This document shows positions 34,830-46,815 of a DNA stretch of 64,000 bases, piece by piece. This DNA comes from Pilaira anomala (Eukaryota > Mucoromycota > Mucoromycetes > Mucorales > Mucoraceae): assembly GCA_025716855.1 (NCBI GenBank), contig JAIXMQ010000071.1, positions 62,001-126,000 on the forward strand, written 5' to 3'. Positions within the stretch are counted from its first letter, which is position 1. Every line of letters starts with the position of its first letter. Under the pieces are notes generated by a model that was not told the DNA's origin, searched no databases, and saw nothing but the letters and a program-made list of their open reading frames with translations. The position numbers and the translations under genes are program-made.

Positions 34830-37391
34830 ATGACGTTCCCTTCTTATGTTATTGCAATTGTCATTATTTTGGTCATATCAGCTGTATCGACTTCAGTATA
34901 CTTTATGTTTAGAAAGAGAAAGGGTGGATCTGTTGGTGCAGTGGAACAGCAGAATGAAGAGCATATACCAGAAAAAAATGATACTTCTCCGTATGCTGTC
35001 AGGCCCTTGATGCAATACAACAACAGCATTAATATCGACACGACAAGTACGTTACAGGATAGCCATACATCATCAACACCTACTATCCCATTCACACCAG
35101 TTACAGCTTATGAAAAGACAACAATTTATGAAAGTAATAACAACATCAAATCAATAACTTTAGAAGATAATGGCTCTTGGTCTACACCGGAAACACCATC
35201 TGCAGATCACAGAATAACATTACCTTTACCTCCTCCAAATTCATCCTTCTTTTCAGATAAAATGGAATTGGATTCACCTGAAGCCAATGATTTATATGCA
35301 TCCTATATGAATGTCGCTGCAGCTCAACAAGATTATGTGTCTATTGATTTAGACGAAAAACCATTTTTATCTAATGCAGCTAATAATTTCCAACAAAAAG
35401 CAGCTACATTACGTACCAATCTGCGACAATCCATTCGTCTAAAGTCAAATAGTGGGACACCGAAAGTGGCTCTGAATATGTTTTTTGATAATACAATGAA
35501 CAGCGGTCCTAAATCACCCCGTCCAGAAAGTCCCCGCATGAGTCGACAGTCTTCTTCAACATCTTCTAGGTTTCCTCTTCCATCCCTGCAGCAATCCAAT
35601 ATACCTCCATCACCCATGCCAGATTCACCTGGCGCAAGTGAATTCTTTGGAAAATTTAATAACAACAGTAAAAAAACTTTAGCTGCAGCTGAAGATCTCG
35701 ATAGTAGTAATAAAACAATGATTGACGATAATCATCCGGAATCTTATTTTAGTTTACCTTTAACCCCTTCCACTCCTTCCACTCCTTCTCCATTAAGTAT
35801 GAGACCCACAATTCAGCAGCAGCAACAGAAGAAGCAACAACAACGACAAGAACCAAAAACAATTACAATGAGACCCACAATTCAACAACAGCAAGAGCAA
35901 CAACAACAACAACAACAACAACAACGACAAGAACCAAAAGCAATTACAATGAGACCCACAATTCAACAACAGCAAGAGCAACAAGCCATGATGAAAAGAC
36001 AACAAGAAGACTATTCTTCCATGATTCAAGATATTAATAATACTCAGGATATCGAATCTGTTATCAGTGATGAAGAAGAGCCTTCAAAAAAAATAGATGA
36101 AGATGCAGCAGTTGCTGCTCGTCGTTTAATTCGATCTGCTTCTCGTAAATCTCGTACACGTTCTACATTAATCACAGATGAGGCAGCAGAAGCTATGCTT
36201 GCGTTGATTGCTAGCGCCACACCTTCACCTTCTGAACCGTTACCCGTCAAATTTGGTACTCTGCGTAGACATAACATGGCAATTGACACAGGGTCTGTTC
36301 GACGTGTAAGTAATACTATGAGTCCATCCCCTTTGGATATTCAAAAGTGGTCGACCAATGATTTATCCGTACCTCCCAGCCCTAAACGAGCAATCATGAG
36401 CTCAACCTTGTCGGGATCAGCCACTGTTTCTGGGAAAAAAATGGCAAAACAACAATTTAATAATAGCAATGATGATTTATTAAAAAGTGATACAAAAAGT
36501 GCTACCATAGGCCGTAAAAAGGCTACAGAAACTACTACAGCAAGTGGTCCTAAATCACTTCGAAATTTATTTTCGAGACCTTCTACGGATGATAAAAGTA
36601 GTCTCATTTCTGTATCCACTAGTTTTGCATCGAAAGAGCAGTTAGAAGAAACTTCTCAACAGCAACAAGAGCAACAGCAAGAGAAACAACAAAAACAGCA
36701 ACAAAAACAACAACAAAAACAACAAATAGATGAAGAAGAAGAGGAAGAGAAAAAAGAAGTCAAAAGTGCCGTGCAAAGTATAGTGGAAGCAGATACACCA
36801 ACCCCTCACTCTCCTACCACGTCGGTGGTAGAGCCATCCCCTTATTCATCCAAGAACAATACACTTCGTAAAATGGGAACCAATGTTGATACAATTCGAC
36901 GTATGCTTCAATCCTCATGGAGTGGAAATAATTTAAAAGAAAGTGGATCTAGTACCAGTTTATCTTCATCTGATTATATGGGTAGCATAGGTTCCAGTTA
37001 CAGACCGGTTGCATCACCTTTAGGTAGTGTCAATCCACGTATGCAAAACCAACATTTAGTTTCATTGTCTTTAAAAGCAAGTACTAGTCAACAAGGAAAA
37101 AGTAGACCTTCTATGCCTATTGGTTTCATGAATGAGGGAGAAGGCCCTATGCCAACCGCTTCATTTTCTTCATCCACTGTAAGAACCATGATCCCTGCAG
37201 ATGAAGAAGAAGTCGACAAGTCTAGAACTAAGTCGAAATCGAACGTTATGGGGAACATACTTGGATCACGACAACCTAGGCAACCATCGAAATTAGGGGA
37301 TAGAAAGGCGCCTATCAAAAAGCAACCAATAGGAAAGAAGACGCCTGCCCAAATAGAGCGGGAAAAATACCTCAAGTCTTTAGAAACATAA
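34830..37391 (+). CDS. N-terminally membrane-anchored low-complexity protein
   Basis: Single exon, 853 aa. One hydrophobic segment at residues 5-27 (VIAIVIILVISAVSTSVYFM) is followed by RKRK, so the protein is probably a single-pass protein with a long cytoplasmic tail. The tail is Ser/Pro/Thr-rich with many S/T-P sites, suggesting phosphorylation. It has three MRPTIQQQQ units (about 324-385), acidic and polyQ stretches, and conserved-looking islands such as TLRKMGTNVDTIRRMLQSSW (about 683) and the end KKTPAQIEREKYLKSLET. I do not recognise the family. A membrane-tethered scaffold is an inference from the architecture only. The ATG at 34830 follows an intron-free AT-rich leader and gives the anchor immediately. 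Confidence 0.75.
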   Translation: MTFPSYVIAIVIILVISAVSTSVYFMFRKRKGGSVGAVEQQNEEHIPEKNDTSPYAVRPLMQYNNSINIDTTSTLQDSHTSSTPTIPFTPVTAYEKTTIYESNNNIKSITLEDNGSWSTPETPSADHRITLPLPPPNSSFFSDKMELDSPEANDLYASYMNVAAAQQDYVSIDLDEKPFLSNAANNFQQKAATLRTNLRQSIRLKSNSGTPKVALNMFFDNTMNSGPKSPRPESPRMSRQSSSTSSRFPLPSLQQSNIPPSPMPDSPGASEFFGKFNNNSKKTLAAAEDLDSSNKTMIDDNHPESYFSLPLTPSTPSTPSPLSMRPTIQQQQQKKQQQRQEPKTITMRPTIQQQQEQQQQQQQQQRQEPKAITMRPTIQQQQEQQAMMKRQQEDYSSMIQDINNTQDIESVISDEEEPSKKIDEDAAVAARRLIRSASRKSRTRSTLITDEAAEAMLALIASATPSPSEPLPVKFGTLRRHNMAIDTGSVRRVSNTMSPSPLDIQKWSTNDLSVPPSPKRAIMSSTLSGSATVSGKKMAKQQFNNSNDDLLKSDTKSATIGRKKATETTTASGPKSLRNLFSRPSTDDKSSLISVSTSFASKEQLEETSQQQQEQQQEKQQKQQQKQQQKQQIDEEEEEEKKEVKSAVQSIVEADTPTPHSPTTSVVEPSPYSSKNNTLRKMGTNVDTIRRMLQSSWSGNNLKESGSSTSLSSSDYMGSIGSSYRPVASPLGSVNPRMQNQHLVSLSLKASTSQQGKSRPSMPIGFMNEGEGPMPTASFSSSTVRTMIPADEEEVDKSRTKSKSNVMGNILGSRQPRQPSKLGDRKAPIKKQPIGKKTPAQIEREKYLKSLET
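35799..35985 (+). repeat. Coding tandem repeat MRPTIQQQQ
   Basis: Three in-frame units starting at the ATGAGACCCACAATTCA motif at 35799, 35868 and 35949. Unit 1 is 69 bp and unit 2 is 81 bp; the third is partial. Units differ mainly in the number of CAA/CAG codons. They end in QRQEPK(A/T)IT before the next unit. Confidence 0.9.
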
Positions 37392-37512
37392 TTCTAATTC
37401 TTACCAAAAACCAACTAATTTATTATTAAAATAAAAAAACTATATATATTGTATATTTAGTGCATTAAAATGTTTTAACAATTTAAAATTATTTAGCGTA
37501 TTCAAAAATAAG

Positions 37513-37543
<31 letters not shown>

Positions 37544-38695
37544 CATTCTTTCTTGTTGGTATATATGCACTTTAATAAGTTCGTAATAGAATACGGTAGA
37601 ATACTGATGTTAATGTTACCTTGAAATCGAGTTTCCTTATAATAGACATTTTTGTAAATTAAGAACGGAGTTGTTCATTTATTACTGTGGTGTAATATCT
37701 AATATATTGTTGGTAGATGTTAAAACATTAACCGGTCATACAAGTATTTCATGTGAAATTGCGAGCGCCATCAGTAAGAATTTTTATATGGTGTTTAAGT
37801 GCTGAGAATATGTTTAGTGTTTCATGGTAATCTGATACAAGTCAATGTTTTTTCATATTGTTAAGATTTGTTGAGTAGTTTGACATATATTTGAATTATT
37901 TATCGATGCCGATTTTTTTATCTTAATTTTTTTTTTTCTAAAACCGCCTCATTTAAACCCGCCTGCACCCTAGATATTATTTGTGTATTTTTTTTTTTTT
38001 TTATCAAAATAAAACGACATATAAAATAAAATATCACAATATGTTCTTTCATTCAGCCAAAATAAATAAAATAAGATTGATAAATTTGTCAATTGTCTAT
38101 TGGTTATAAGCAAGCAACATTAATTTTTAATTTTTATCGAATAACGTTTACTTTAAGAATAATTCCATTATGATACCATGCGTAAAAAAAAAAAAAAAAA
38201 AGGATACACAGGTTTTCTTGTGTATCTTTTACAGAATTTACACTCCCGGATTACGAATTCTTTTTTACTCAATGGAAGATTTTTATAAAATAGTTTACGT
38301 GTGCCTGTATTCTATTTTATTGATAAATTTGTACTACACGAGTTGTCAAAAACGTGTCTGTGCCATGAGGTTTTTTGAGGTCGTTTTGCTAGTGTAACCG
38401 ACATGGACGAAAGAAGTTACTCCTGTTTACTGTTAAAGTCCGTTTTTGGATCTAAAAAAGGGTCCATCGAATTATTTTTCGATGCGCTGAACAGAAAGTA
38501 ATAATACTGCATAATTTAATCTTTACATTTGAAATGAGTAGTACTAAAAAAAAAAAAAAAATCAGGCCATATCTTAAATTTAATGTGAAGCAATGGAATA
38601 CTTATAGCTTCCATTTTGCTTGTTGAATGTTTTTTATTATTAAATGTAATAAGACAGATTTATAAATTATAATAGAGAGTATATGATGGGGATAT
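37392..38695. other. Intergenic between convergent genes
   Basis: About 1.3 kb between two convergent genes. It holds a T-tract of about 30 nt at 37514-37543 and an A-run at 38184-38199 with a short flanking reading frame that looks accidental. No gene recognised. Confidence 0.5.
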
Positions 38696-39588
38696 TTACT
38701 TGGGATTGAAAGGACACTTTCCAGAAGCGGCAAGTTGTTCAGGGTTGAAAGAACCCTCTTTTCTATTCTTTGACATTTGTCTCATCATATCACTAGGATC
38801 GTAAAAGGTTTCGAGTTGTTCAATCTCGAACTTTTCATTGACCTTGGCAACAGTAACACCGTAGATCTTGATAACTTCGTTGGTAGCATGAGCTTCTAAC
38901 TTTTGATCCTTACCAACTTTGACAGATAAGTCACCGGTCATAGTACCCCAATGAGCCCACTTGAAAGCAACACAAGGAGGTCCACTATAGACTTGAATGA
39001 CTTCCCAAGAGAAGGTACGGAGAGCTCTCTTGAAAAGTTTGTGAGATTCACTGAAATCCATTTCACTGGCCTTGTAAAGTTCAGTATCACCGATAAGAGC
39101 GTTATATGTACCGAGCTATATATGGATATCATTAGTCTATATTCAGTCATTCATACATTTATACCAAGTACATACCTGAAGCATCTCTTCGGCATTGTTC
39201 CACTCCTTACCGTTAACAGAGAATCTGTACTTTGATGCATCGATGGTACGAATTTGATCAGCGCGGAGCTTATAAGACATTTCTTTTTCCCAGTTCTATA
39301 AGAAAACACATGAGTGACCCGACTATTAGTCTTACATTGTATTTATTTACCTTGACGAGGTTGGAAACGAGCCATTCAAGGGAGCCTTCAGCATGGGTAC
39401 AAGATTTTTCTGGAGTATGTTTCATTGATAAGTAAGCAATTTCTTATGAAACAATCCTTCTCTCACTTACCTTCTTCATAAGCAGCGTTGACTTTTTTGT
39501 AATCAGGGATACGGTTATAACGCCATTCGTGGTCCTTATCGTTAAGGACAGCATTAGGATCAGTCATGAAATCAGGGAGGTCGGCCAT
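38696..39588 (-). CDS. Plant 'pathogen-related'-like protein, SnoaL/NTF2-like fold
   Basis: Four exons: 39588-39471, 39409-39351, 39295-39176 and 39115-38696; 238 aa. The sequence follows the plant 'pathogen-related protein' family closely: HEWRYNRIPDYKKVN near residue 20, EGSLEWLVSNLVKNWEKEM near 47-66, YRFSVNGKEW, LGTYNALI near 100, WEVIQVYSGPPCVAFKWAHW near 140-160, and a final strand around IYGVTVAKVNEKFEIEQLETFY. These proteins adopt a SnoaL-like (NTF2-like) cup fold; their biochemical role is not settled. All junctions lie within or between codons and join perfectly conserved stretches. The end CPFNPK is unusual and may simply be species-specific. Confidence 0.85.
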
Positions 39589-40011
39589 TTTAATGTAAGA
39601 AGCTTGAAAGAAGATAAATGTTAAATATATTCTCTCAATTCCAAGATTTATATACTAATTTTACAACGTCCGATGAACCAATTGCATGTAAATAATTTAA
39701 AGTTACATATGATTGAGCCTTGGGTGGTACGAGACAATAAACAATTAGAGTAACTCAAAAAAAAAAAAAAGAAAAAGAAAAAAGCTTAAAATAAATAAAA
39801 AAAATTCGATTTATATTACAGTTTTTTTTGAAAAAAAAAAGAAGAAATGATGTTTTAAAATGAATGAATGTGTGAGATCCGGCTTTAGATGAGATATTAT
39901 ATAATACGTTAGGAACTGAGGAGAGGGGAGGGGAGAGAAATAATAATATAATAGTTTTTTTTTTAAAAAAAAAAGGCTTCTAACTTTATGATGACCTTTA
40001 AAAAAAAAAAA
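39589..40011. other. Intergenic, no gene seen
   Basis: About 420 bp between the pathogen-related-like gene and the cyclin gene. It contains A-tracts near 39760-39783, a T8-A10 joined run near 39827-39840, and another T-A joined run at 39955-39974. No coding signal. Confidence 0.5.
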
Positions 40012-41207
40012 TTAATGTGCGTGATGGGTTTGTTGTGATGGGTAAGGGGAATTGACTTGAGAAGTAGATGATTTTACCAAGTAATGGTCCATAAAGTATT
40101 CCAGCATCTCTGCTGCAAGTTCTAATCATTTATTTTAATACCTAAATGGTTTGTTAATAAAGATTACTTATAGACTTACCATGCGCTTGCACCACATCAA
40201 TATCAGTAAGGCTATCATACCAATTTTCATTCAGTCGGTCTTTTGATGATAAGTTTGTGGCGAGTAATAATGCTGCTGCTGCAATTGTACTTGGCCTGTA
40301 CAAGACACAGAGCGGTGCACCAAGACTTTTCGTTTTTATTAGAAACTTTTTCAATGATTACGGCAATCTTACTCTTAAACTCACCTTTGATATAATAGCA
40401 TCCATGCTCTACGAATAGATGCATCTGAAACTTTAAATATTAATGGTAAAAAAAAAAAAAGGATCAGTTCAGCGAATGCTTCGCAACAGCTATACCAGCT
40501 TACCTGAAATTTGACTTTCAAATCTCATTAAACTTGTGTGAGGATGTTCAACTGAGAGGTCAAAGCACAAAGTATCTAATACAAGAATCTCGTTATGTAG
40601 TAAAGATTCCTTCCATCTAAGAAATTCTTTCGAATCTTCCTTTAATTGTAAGTTATCGTTTTTAGAAGCTTTTTGAGCACAAGCCAACACAATGTCTTTA
40701 AATCTTCTTGTACATTCCTCAACCTTTGTGGCGATAAAAAGACACGTTGAAGCAATGTCCTGTATAAATATATGTATAAAAACAAAGTGTCATTAAGCAG
40801 TATTTAACTAAATTGGATAATGATCCTACATAGACATGGTAATTTGTCATGGACTGTCTCATATAGAAACGATGAAAAAAAGTACTGGCCGTTACCACGA
40901 CAAGTTGTGGACTAATAAAATATGAAATTAGTATGCATTTATACATCAAAACAAAGTAAATACTTTACAGGTTTAATCTCGCACCTACAGCAAGTAAGAA
41001 ATGACATCCTTTGACACGATCTAACTGTTCGTCTTCATACGTTCTTCCATGGATAATTGTTGGAGTTTCTAAGAGATCGTCTTTGGTAAAGTACCACTGT
41101 AAAAAAAATGTTGGTAACTGTGTCATAGTGTATACTCAGCTAATAGATATAAGTGAAGTAAAAGAAACAACTCTCTCCAAATTTTCCCTTACCTGATCAA
41201 TATTCAT
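40012..41207 (-). CDS. P-TEFb-type cyclin (cyclin T/K, Pch1-like)
   Basis: Seven exons: 41207-41193, 41096-40969, 40911-40830, 40759-40504, 40423-40384, 40295-40180 and 40121-40012; 248 aa. It partners a CDK9-type kinase that phosphorylates the RNA polymerase II CTD. The cyclin box reads WYFTKDDLLETPTIIHGRTY, VGARLNLPQLVVVTAS, FFHRFYMRQSMTNYHVYDIA, STCLFIATKVEECTRRFKDI, then VLDTLCFDLSVEHPH, closely like fission yeast Pch1 and cyclin T/K. The second half-box includes SDASIRRAWMLLYQR and PSTIAAAALLLATNL. The first exon is only five codons. The exon 2 donor is GTAAAG at 40968, giving ARLNLPQL; a nearer GT would destroy it. The exon 5 acceptor is ambiguous: two AGs six bases apart would add or drop Val-Ser. 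Confidence 0.9.
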
Positions 41208-42578
41208 TACTGCCAACTTCGAGTTCACAGGTATTTTCCGCTTTTTATGTATACAGACTTTTGCTATGGTGGCAAAGCAATTAAAAAAAAAAAAATTGCG
41301 ACGTCACTCGGGAAATAATTTTACCGAATATCTAAATTTATTTAAATCGCGACATAAGAGTGACCCATAAAAACGATTTCAGTAATCAAGAACAAAGCGC
41401 GTCAGCTGGTAGATACACTAGGAACTTTTGTGTTCCCTTCACACTGTGGGAATAAACTAACGGTATGATATACGAAATATAACCAATTGGTTTGTCTACA
41501 TTAAGAGTTGCATATTTTCAACAACATTTTAAATATTTTGGGTAAAACGCTATGGATTTAGGTACAAAGATTTTCATAGACGGCTCTATAAGACACAGTG
41601 GAAATAGAAGAAAGAAGGAGAAGAAATGGGTAGAAACGAACCGAAAAAAGTATAAATAAAATCCATCCAACTATACGATATAAATATCCAACTATACAAT
41701 ATAAATATTCAAATATACAATATAAATATTCAAATATACAACATAAATATTCAACTTTAAAAGGAAAGACATCTATGTCAAATACAAAAATGCAAAAGCG
41801 AACTAAAAGAAGTTATTGGATAATTGCCATTCTCGATAATGGCCATTAGTCAAATGTAGGGTCTTGAATATTGCAGAGTGGCGCCTCTGAATAGGATATG
41901 CACATATATTTATGTAATAGAGAAGCTAAAATGAGTCTTTTTTAGACATCAAGTATATAATAAGAGATTTGAAAAAGAATATTGCGAACAAGTAGTCTAA
42001 TTTATTGTGTTATCACTATAGGTTTAACGTGGATATAAAACAATGAGCCCTGAGAAAGTTTAAGCGATCAATAGCAATATGTAGTCAGAACAATCAGTTA
42101 GTTATATAATTTCCTGAACAGGAATAGGCACTCACTTTAAACATGGCCGAGATTGGCACCGTGTTTTCGATTATGCTTAAAAGTATTTAATTGTGTAACT
42201 TGCAAAACAATAATGTTTTGTAGGTTAATTGATTGAGTACGCACACAATTGATTTTTTTTTATTTAAATACAATCAATGAGTATTCATGACATGTATTAT
42301 ATGGCTAAAAATATGTTCTGAATCACCTTGTCATGCACGATACCGAATTAGTTTGATATTCCGGCTACTAAATGATAAAACTGTTTTGCCAATCGCCGTA
42401 TTTGCTAGTAGTAGTTTTTAATCAGTCAAGTGTGACTGGAGCTGTGCTATACATATATTATCCCGAGTTTCTTTCATATTTTTTTTTTTTTTTTTTTATT
42501 TTATTTTTGTCAATAAAAGAAAGAGACATTCTTATATATTAAAATTAAAAAAGGGGGAGGAAGAAAATAAAGAACCAT
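41208..42578. other. Divergent intergenic region with a 21-bp minisatellite
   Basis: About 1.4 kb between the divergent cyclin and RasGEF genes. It holds a four-unit 21-bp tandem repeat at 41667-41750, otherwise AT-rich unique sequence and a T-run near 42480-42497. No gene recognised. Confidence 0.55.
41667..41750. repeat. 21-bp minisatellite, four units
   Basis: Four head-to-tail units of 21 bp with consensus YCAAMTATACRAYATAAATAT, each about 85-95 percent identical to the next. A truncated start of a fifth unit follows. Confidence 0.85.
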
Positions 42579-45245
42579 ATGATAGAAATAACAGATGCTA
42601 TTACATTAGCACTTCAATTAGAAGAAAAAGGACAGATAAAGGTAATAAACGAATTATTTATTCTGTATCTATCTTTTATCTCATCTCGTATTAAAAACAT
42701 TAGGAGGCTTACTTTTCTTTTACTTCAACAACCCAAAAAGCAATTGCAACATTAAATGAAATTAAATTTGTACATTCCTGTAAATATATAAAAATATACA
42801 CATGTTAAACATATTTGAAAAATTAAGCTTTTTGTTGTTATTAGCTATTATATCTAATCCGAAACAATATTTAACCCTTATATCATCTATCAAGACATGT
42901 TTAACACATATTGAAAATATTATTGAAAACCATTCACCTTCAGCTTATAAACCTATAAGTACGCATACTACAGGAGATTCGAAAGCACCTCCACCACCTG
43001 TACCACCAAAACCTATTCGAATGCAAAAACCAGTGGTACCACCAAAACCTACATCAAAACAAGATGAATTGCTGGGTAAAAATTATTTGTATTAGATAAT
43101 ACAAGTGTAAACACTAACGAAAAAAAATATTTTTTAGACAATTCACCCGAAATGAATAATCAACATGATACACCAATTATTAGAACACGTGTTCAGGAAT
43201 ATAGCAGTAATAGCAGTAATAATAATCGACCAATGAGTTTACCTCAACCACAACAATCACATTTAGCAAGAGAATCAAATCGTAATAGACCTTATACAGA
43301 ATTTCCTGAAGAAAGAGATAATATAGAATCAACTGTAAGAATTATAGCAGAAGGAGAAGTAGACCCAGATTATCTTGTACCAGCACAAACAAATGCTGGA
43401 GATAGTTTAGCACCTTCATCTTCAACTATGAATAATGATCACATTCCATTAATTCCAGCCCCACCTTTATTAACAACACATCGTTTATTACAAGCAAAAT
43501 TAGATGAAATGGAAGAAAAAGTACGTTCATGTCGTGCACGTAAACAATTAATTGCACAAGGTAGTAATTCACAATTAGAAACTATGACTGAAGAAGATCT
43601 GGATCAAACGATTTCACAATATTTAAGAGTTATGGCAGAACTTAAAGTAAATCTTAACACTGTAAGAACAATTTATATGAATGCAGCAACTATTCCAACT
43701 GTACTTCAATTTGGTGCACATGTTATCGCTTATCAAATTACATTAATTGAAGCAGCTATTTTTGATGCTATACCCCCGCTTGCTTTATTAGAACATTCAT
43801 CAAAACATCCTCATCCACGTATTGTTGCTTCAACAGATTTCTTTAATTATATAACTCGTTGTATTGAACATGCTGTATTATTACCTCAAGAAGCTTCTTC
43901 AAGAGCTCAATTAATTCATTATTGGATAAAAGTTGCTTCAAGATGTTTTGATATTAACAACTATCAAACATTAAAAGCTATTATTTCTGCTTTGAATACA
44001 CCACCTGTTCAAAGATTAAAACGTACTTGGGCTTATGTACCAAAAAAGAGTTCAACTAAACTAGATTCTCTAAACGATTTAATGTCTGAAGCAAATAATT
44101 ATGGTCAATATCGTGAACATATGGGTATGGTTAGTACTACTGTTGTTCATGGAAAATCTGTACAATTAATTCGTGACGAACATTATTCAAGACCTACTAT
44201 TCCATTTCTTGGCACTTTTATTTTGGATATTACTTACTTATTAGCCGCATTCAAATCAAGTCCAAATGCTTCTAAAATGTTACCACAAGATGAGCCAAGA
44301 ATACACGAAGTATTAACAATCATGCGTAGATTTCAAACAGGTCCTCGGTATACTCCTTCCTTACCTGCTAGTTTCTTGAAATCTTCTCAAAAACATCATT
44401 TTAGACCAGCTCTTTCAAGTGCTTTACATCGTGGTGCTTCACGTATTCAAAGAATTAGTGGTAGTAATATCTTTAATTTTGATTCAAGTAATAACAATAG
44501 TTTGAGCGGTAGCAATAGTACTTCAAATCTAAGCCTGGTTACCTTAAATGATGATGATGATGATGGTACACTAGAAGAACAACAAAAGATGGCTACACAA
44601 TTTATTTTAATGCGATCATGGGTCAGTCAAAATACTGTAGATGAATTAAGTCATTTACGTGAACCTCCACCATCAAAATCAAATAGTTTATATGGTCCTC
44701 GTAGTAGTAGTAGTGGACCCTCTGCCACTAGTATGAATAGAACTAGCTCAGTATTTAGTAATGCTAGCTCCAATATACGATTTAGTACTGGTTCTGTTTC
44801 CTTAAATACGCTTAGTACCGCAACTGGTAGTGGTGGAGATAGTAGACCTACAAGTATGGAAGAATTCGTTCATCATGATGAAGATGAAAAGAAACGAAAT
44901 GCATCATTGCCCAATAATAGTTTCTTTTCTTCATTCCGTCGTAGTGATAGTATGTCTCATTCACAACAAAGACCTGTTACTATTCATGAAGGCTTAGAGA
45001 GGTCAGATACCAGTGAATCTGGTTTATCTAGAGAAGAACAAGAGAATTTCCATATTGGTGAAGAAAATAAAAGAACTACTTGGAATGGTCACCCTGCTAC
45101 GCCAACACCACCACCTTCATCAAAAGCACCTGTAGTACCACCAAGACCTGTACCAAGGCCCCCTCCTAATGCAAGACCGGTACAAAATGATGAATTTAAA
45201 GCTGCGTTAGCTCAACGTTTAGCAAAAAATGTGACTGATCAATAA
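42579..45245 (+). CDS. RasGEF domain protein with MIT-like N-terminus and proline-rich motifs
   Basis: Four exons: 42579-42641, 42704-42779, 42845-43075 and 43138-45245; 825 aa. Residues 1-75 form helices of the type ITLALQLEEKGQIKEAYFSF, resembling an MIT domain. Then come SH3-ligand motifs (PPPPVPPKP, PVVPPKP). Residues about 230-290 are helical. The RasGEF catalytic region covers about 310-560: AYQITLIEAAIFDAIPPLAL, then LIHYWIKVASRCFDINNY, QTLKAIISALNTPPVQRLKRTW, and IPFLGTFILDITYLLAAF. It should load GTP on a Ras-like GTPase. A Ser-rich tail with a final PPRPVPRPPP completes it. The exon 3 acceptor could also be at 42827, adding six hydrophobic residues. The stop lies 144 bp from the convergent MBOAT gene. 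Confidence 0.87.
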
Positions 45246-45389
45246 ATACTTATTACTTATTGATAATGTAAATAAATTGAATTGTATATGAAATAACTTT
45301 ATTTGTTTTGAAGCAAAATAACTAAGTGATAATAATTATAATAATGATGATGATAGTAATTTAATGATATATTTTATGAGAGAATAATT

Positions 45390-46815
45390 TTAAAAGGGAA
45401 CATTGCTTCCGATGTAAGGTAAGACAGCAGGATGAGAACGAATTTGATCGTAAAGCCAAGGTCTACTAAACACCAATGGATTATCGTGATGGAAACCCCA
45501 AGTCATGAAACCTTTCATAATATAATAGAAGGTATAATAACCAAAAATAATGGTCCAAGTATGTTGTAAAGCTCTACATAAAATTGATTCCTTGAATGCT
45601 TTGGGTAATTTGGGTGCAATTGTCATTTTGATGACATTCTCTAAGAAAGCTGCAATACCATGACCAACAAAAAAGATACATTGTTCTCCCATGTAAAATC
45701 GACAATAGATGGGCCAGCCCATATTAGCTGCGATTACATATTCATGCATGAGAGCAGAAGCAACAAAAACAGAGATGGAGGCTAAAACGAATGCAATCGA
45801 CTTCGAATTCTTGACAGTTTTACTTAAAGAACGAACTGTAAGAATACGAACAGGTCTAAAAGGAAAAGCTAACCAAGTTGATTTGAATAATTGATGCCAA
45901 CGATTCGACCAAAGATCATCTATCGTTCTAGAGAAAACAGGATTTCTCATCAATGAACGCCATTGTTCTACATATAGATGTTAATATCTTGATTACTTTT
46001 CATCTTAACATTTTTATATATCTAAATACCTGATGAATAAGAACCTCCTTCAACAAAAATACAATAGCCTAACTGAAGGCTATAACCAACACAGTTAAAT
46101 GCACTATTCAATGTAAGAACACAACAGAAAAAGATGAAAAAGAAGAAGACAGGTCTTTCAGCATTAATCTGAACAAGTTCAGTTCCTGTGAAGGTATACA
46201 TGTAAGATCCAATTACATCAGTCATAGCCATATTTCCTAACAAGTATAGAATAATATGATAGAATTTCTAAAAAATATTGACGTTATTAGGATTGTACAA
46301 CATGATCTAAAAAAAAAAAATTGTACCTTGTCTTTTTTATAAACTTTAACTTCTCCTTTTTTAAGATCTTTAGTGTCTTCTTTAGCAGGCTTAGGGAAAG
46401 TACGCATACAGCCCCAGAAATCAATCCAAAGGCTTTCGACAGTAGCGTAAGCAGGTCGGTGTTGAAGAAATGGACCGACCCAATATAATTCAAGGAACCG
46501 AAGGAAAAGATTATAATTCATAACACCAGCAACAAGGTCAATAACTATTTAAATGATTTAATAATCTGTAAAGCAAATAAACAAAATAAATAGCTTACCT
46601 CTGTCTCCATTTGTAAACCCAAAAGGGATAAAAAATACAGCCAAAAGTAACGGAATGGACAAGATCTGTTTTAAAGTAGTAGACAACTTGGCATTTGGAA
46701 TGACGATGAGGGCAGCTAGAAGAATACTTGGAGAGGTAAACAAAGGGGGATAGGCTAAATAAGGTAAAGTGATTCTGTTTTGACCGCCTATGAATATTGA
46801 CAGCGATTCGATCAT
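45390..46815 (-). CDS. Wax-synthase-like MBOAT acyltransferase
   Basis: Four exons: 46815-46599, 46544-46327, 46267-46030 and 45967-45390; 416 aa, multi-pass. The C-terminal part carries the MBOAT_2/wax synthase pattern: DDLWSNRWHQLFKSTWLAFP (about 238), then SALMHEYVIA (about 290) with the His expected to be catalytic, followed by further membrane helices. N-terminal hydrophobic helices and LELYWVGPFLQHRPAY fit the same family. Members acylate hydroxyl groups (fatty alcohols, terpenoids, polyketides); the substrate here cannot be told. No biosynthetic core enzyme lies nearby, so a lipid or sterol ester role is as likely as secondary metabolism. Confidence 0.87.

Noticed and set aside
35793..36029. 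Minus-strand Leu-rich frame opposite the MRPTIQQQQ repeat
   Set aside because: Antisense of CAA/CAG repeats; the plus-strand frame is 853 codons long and open throughout.
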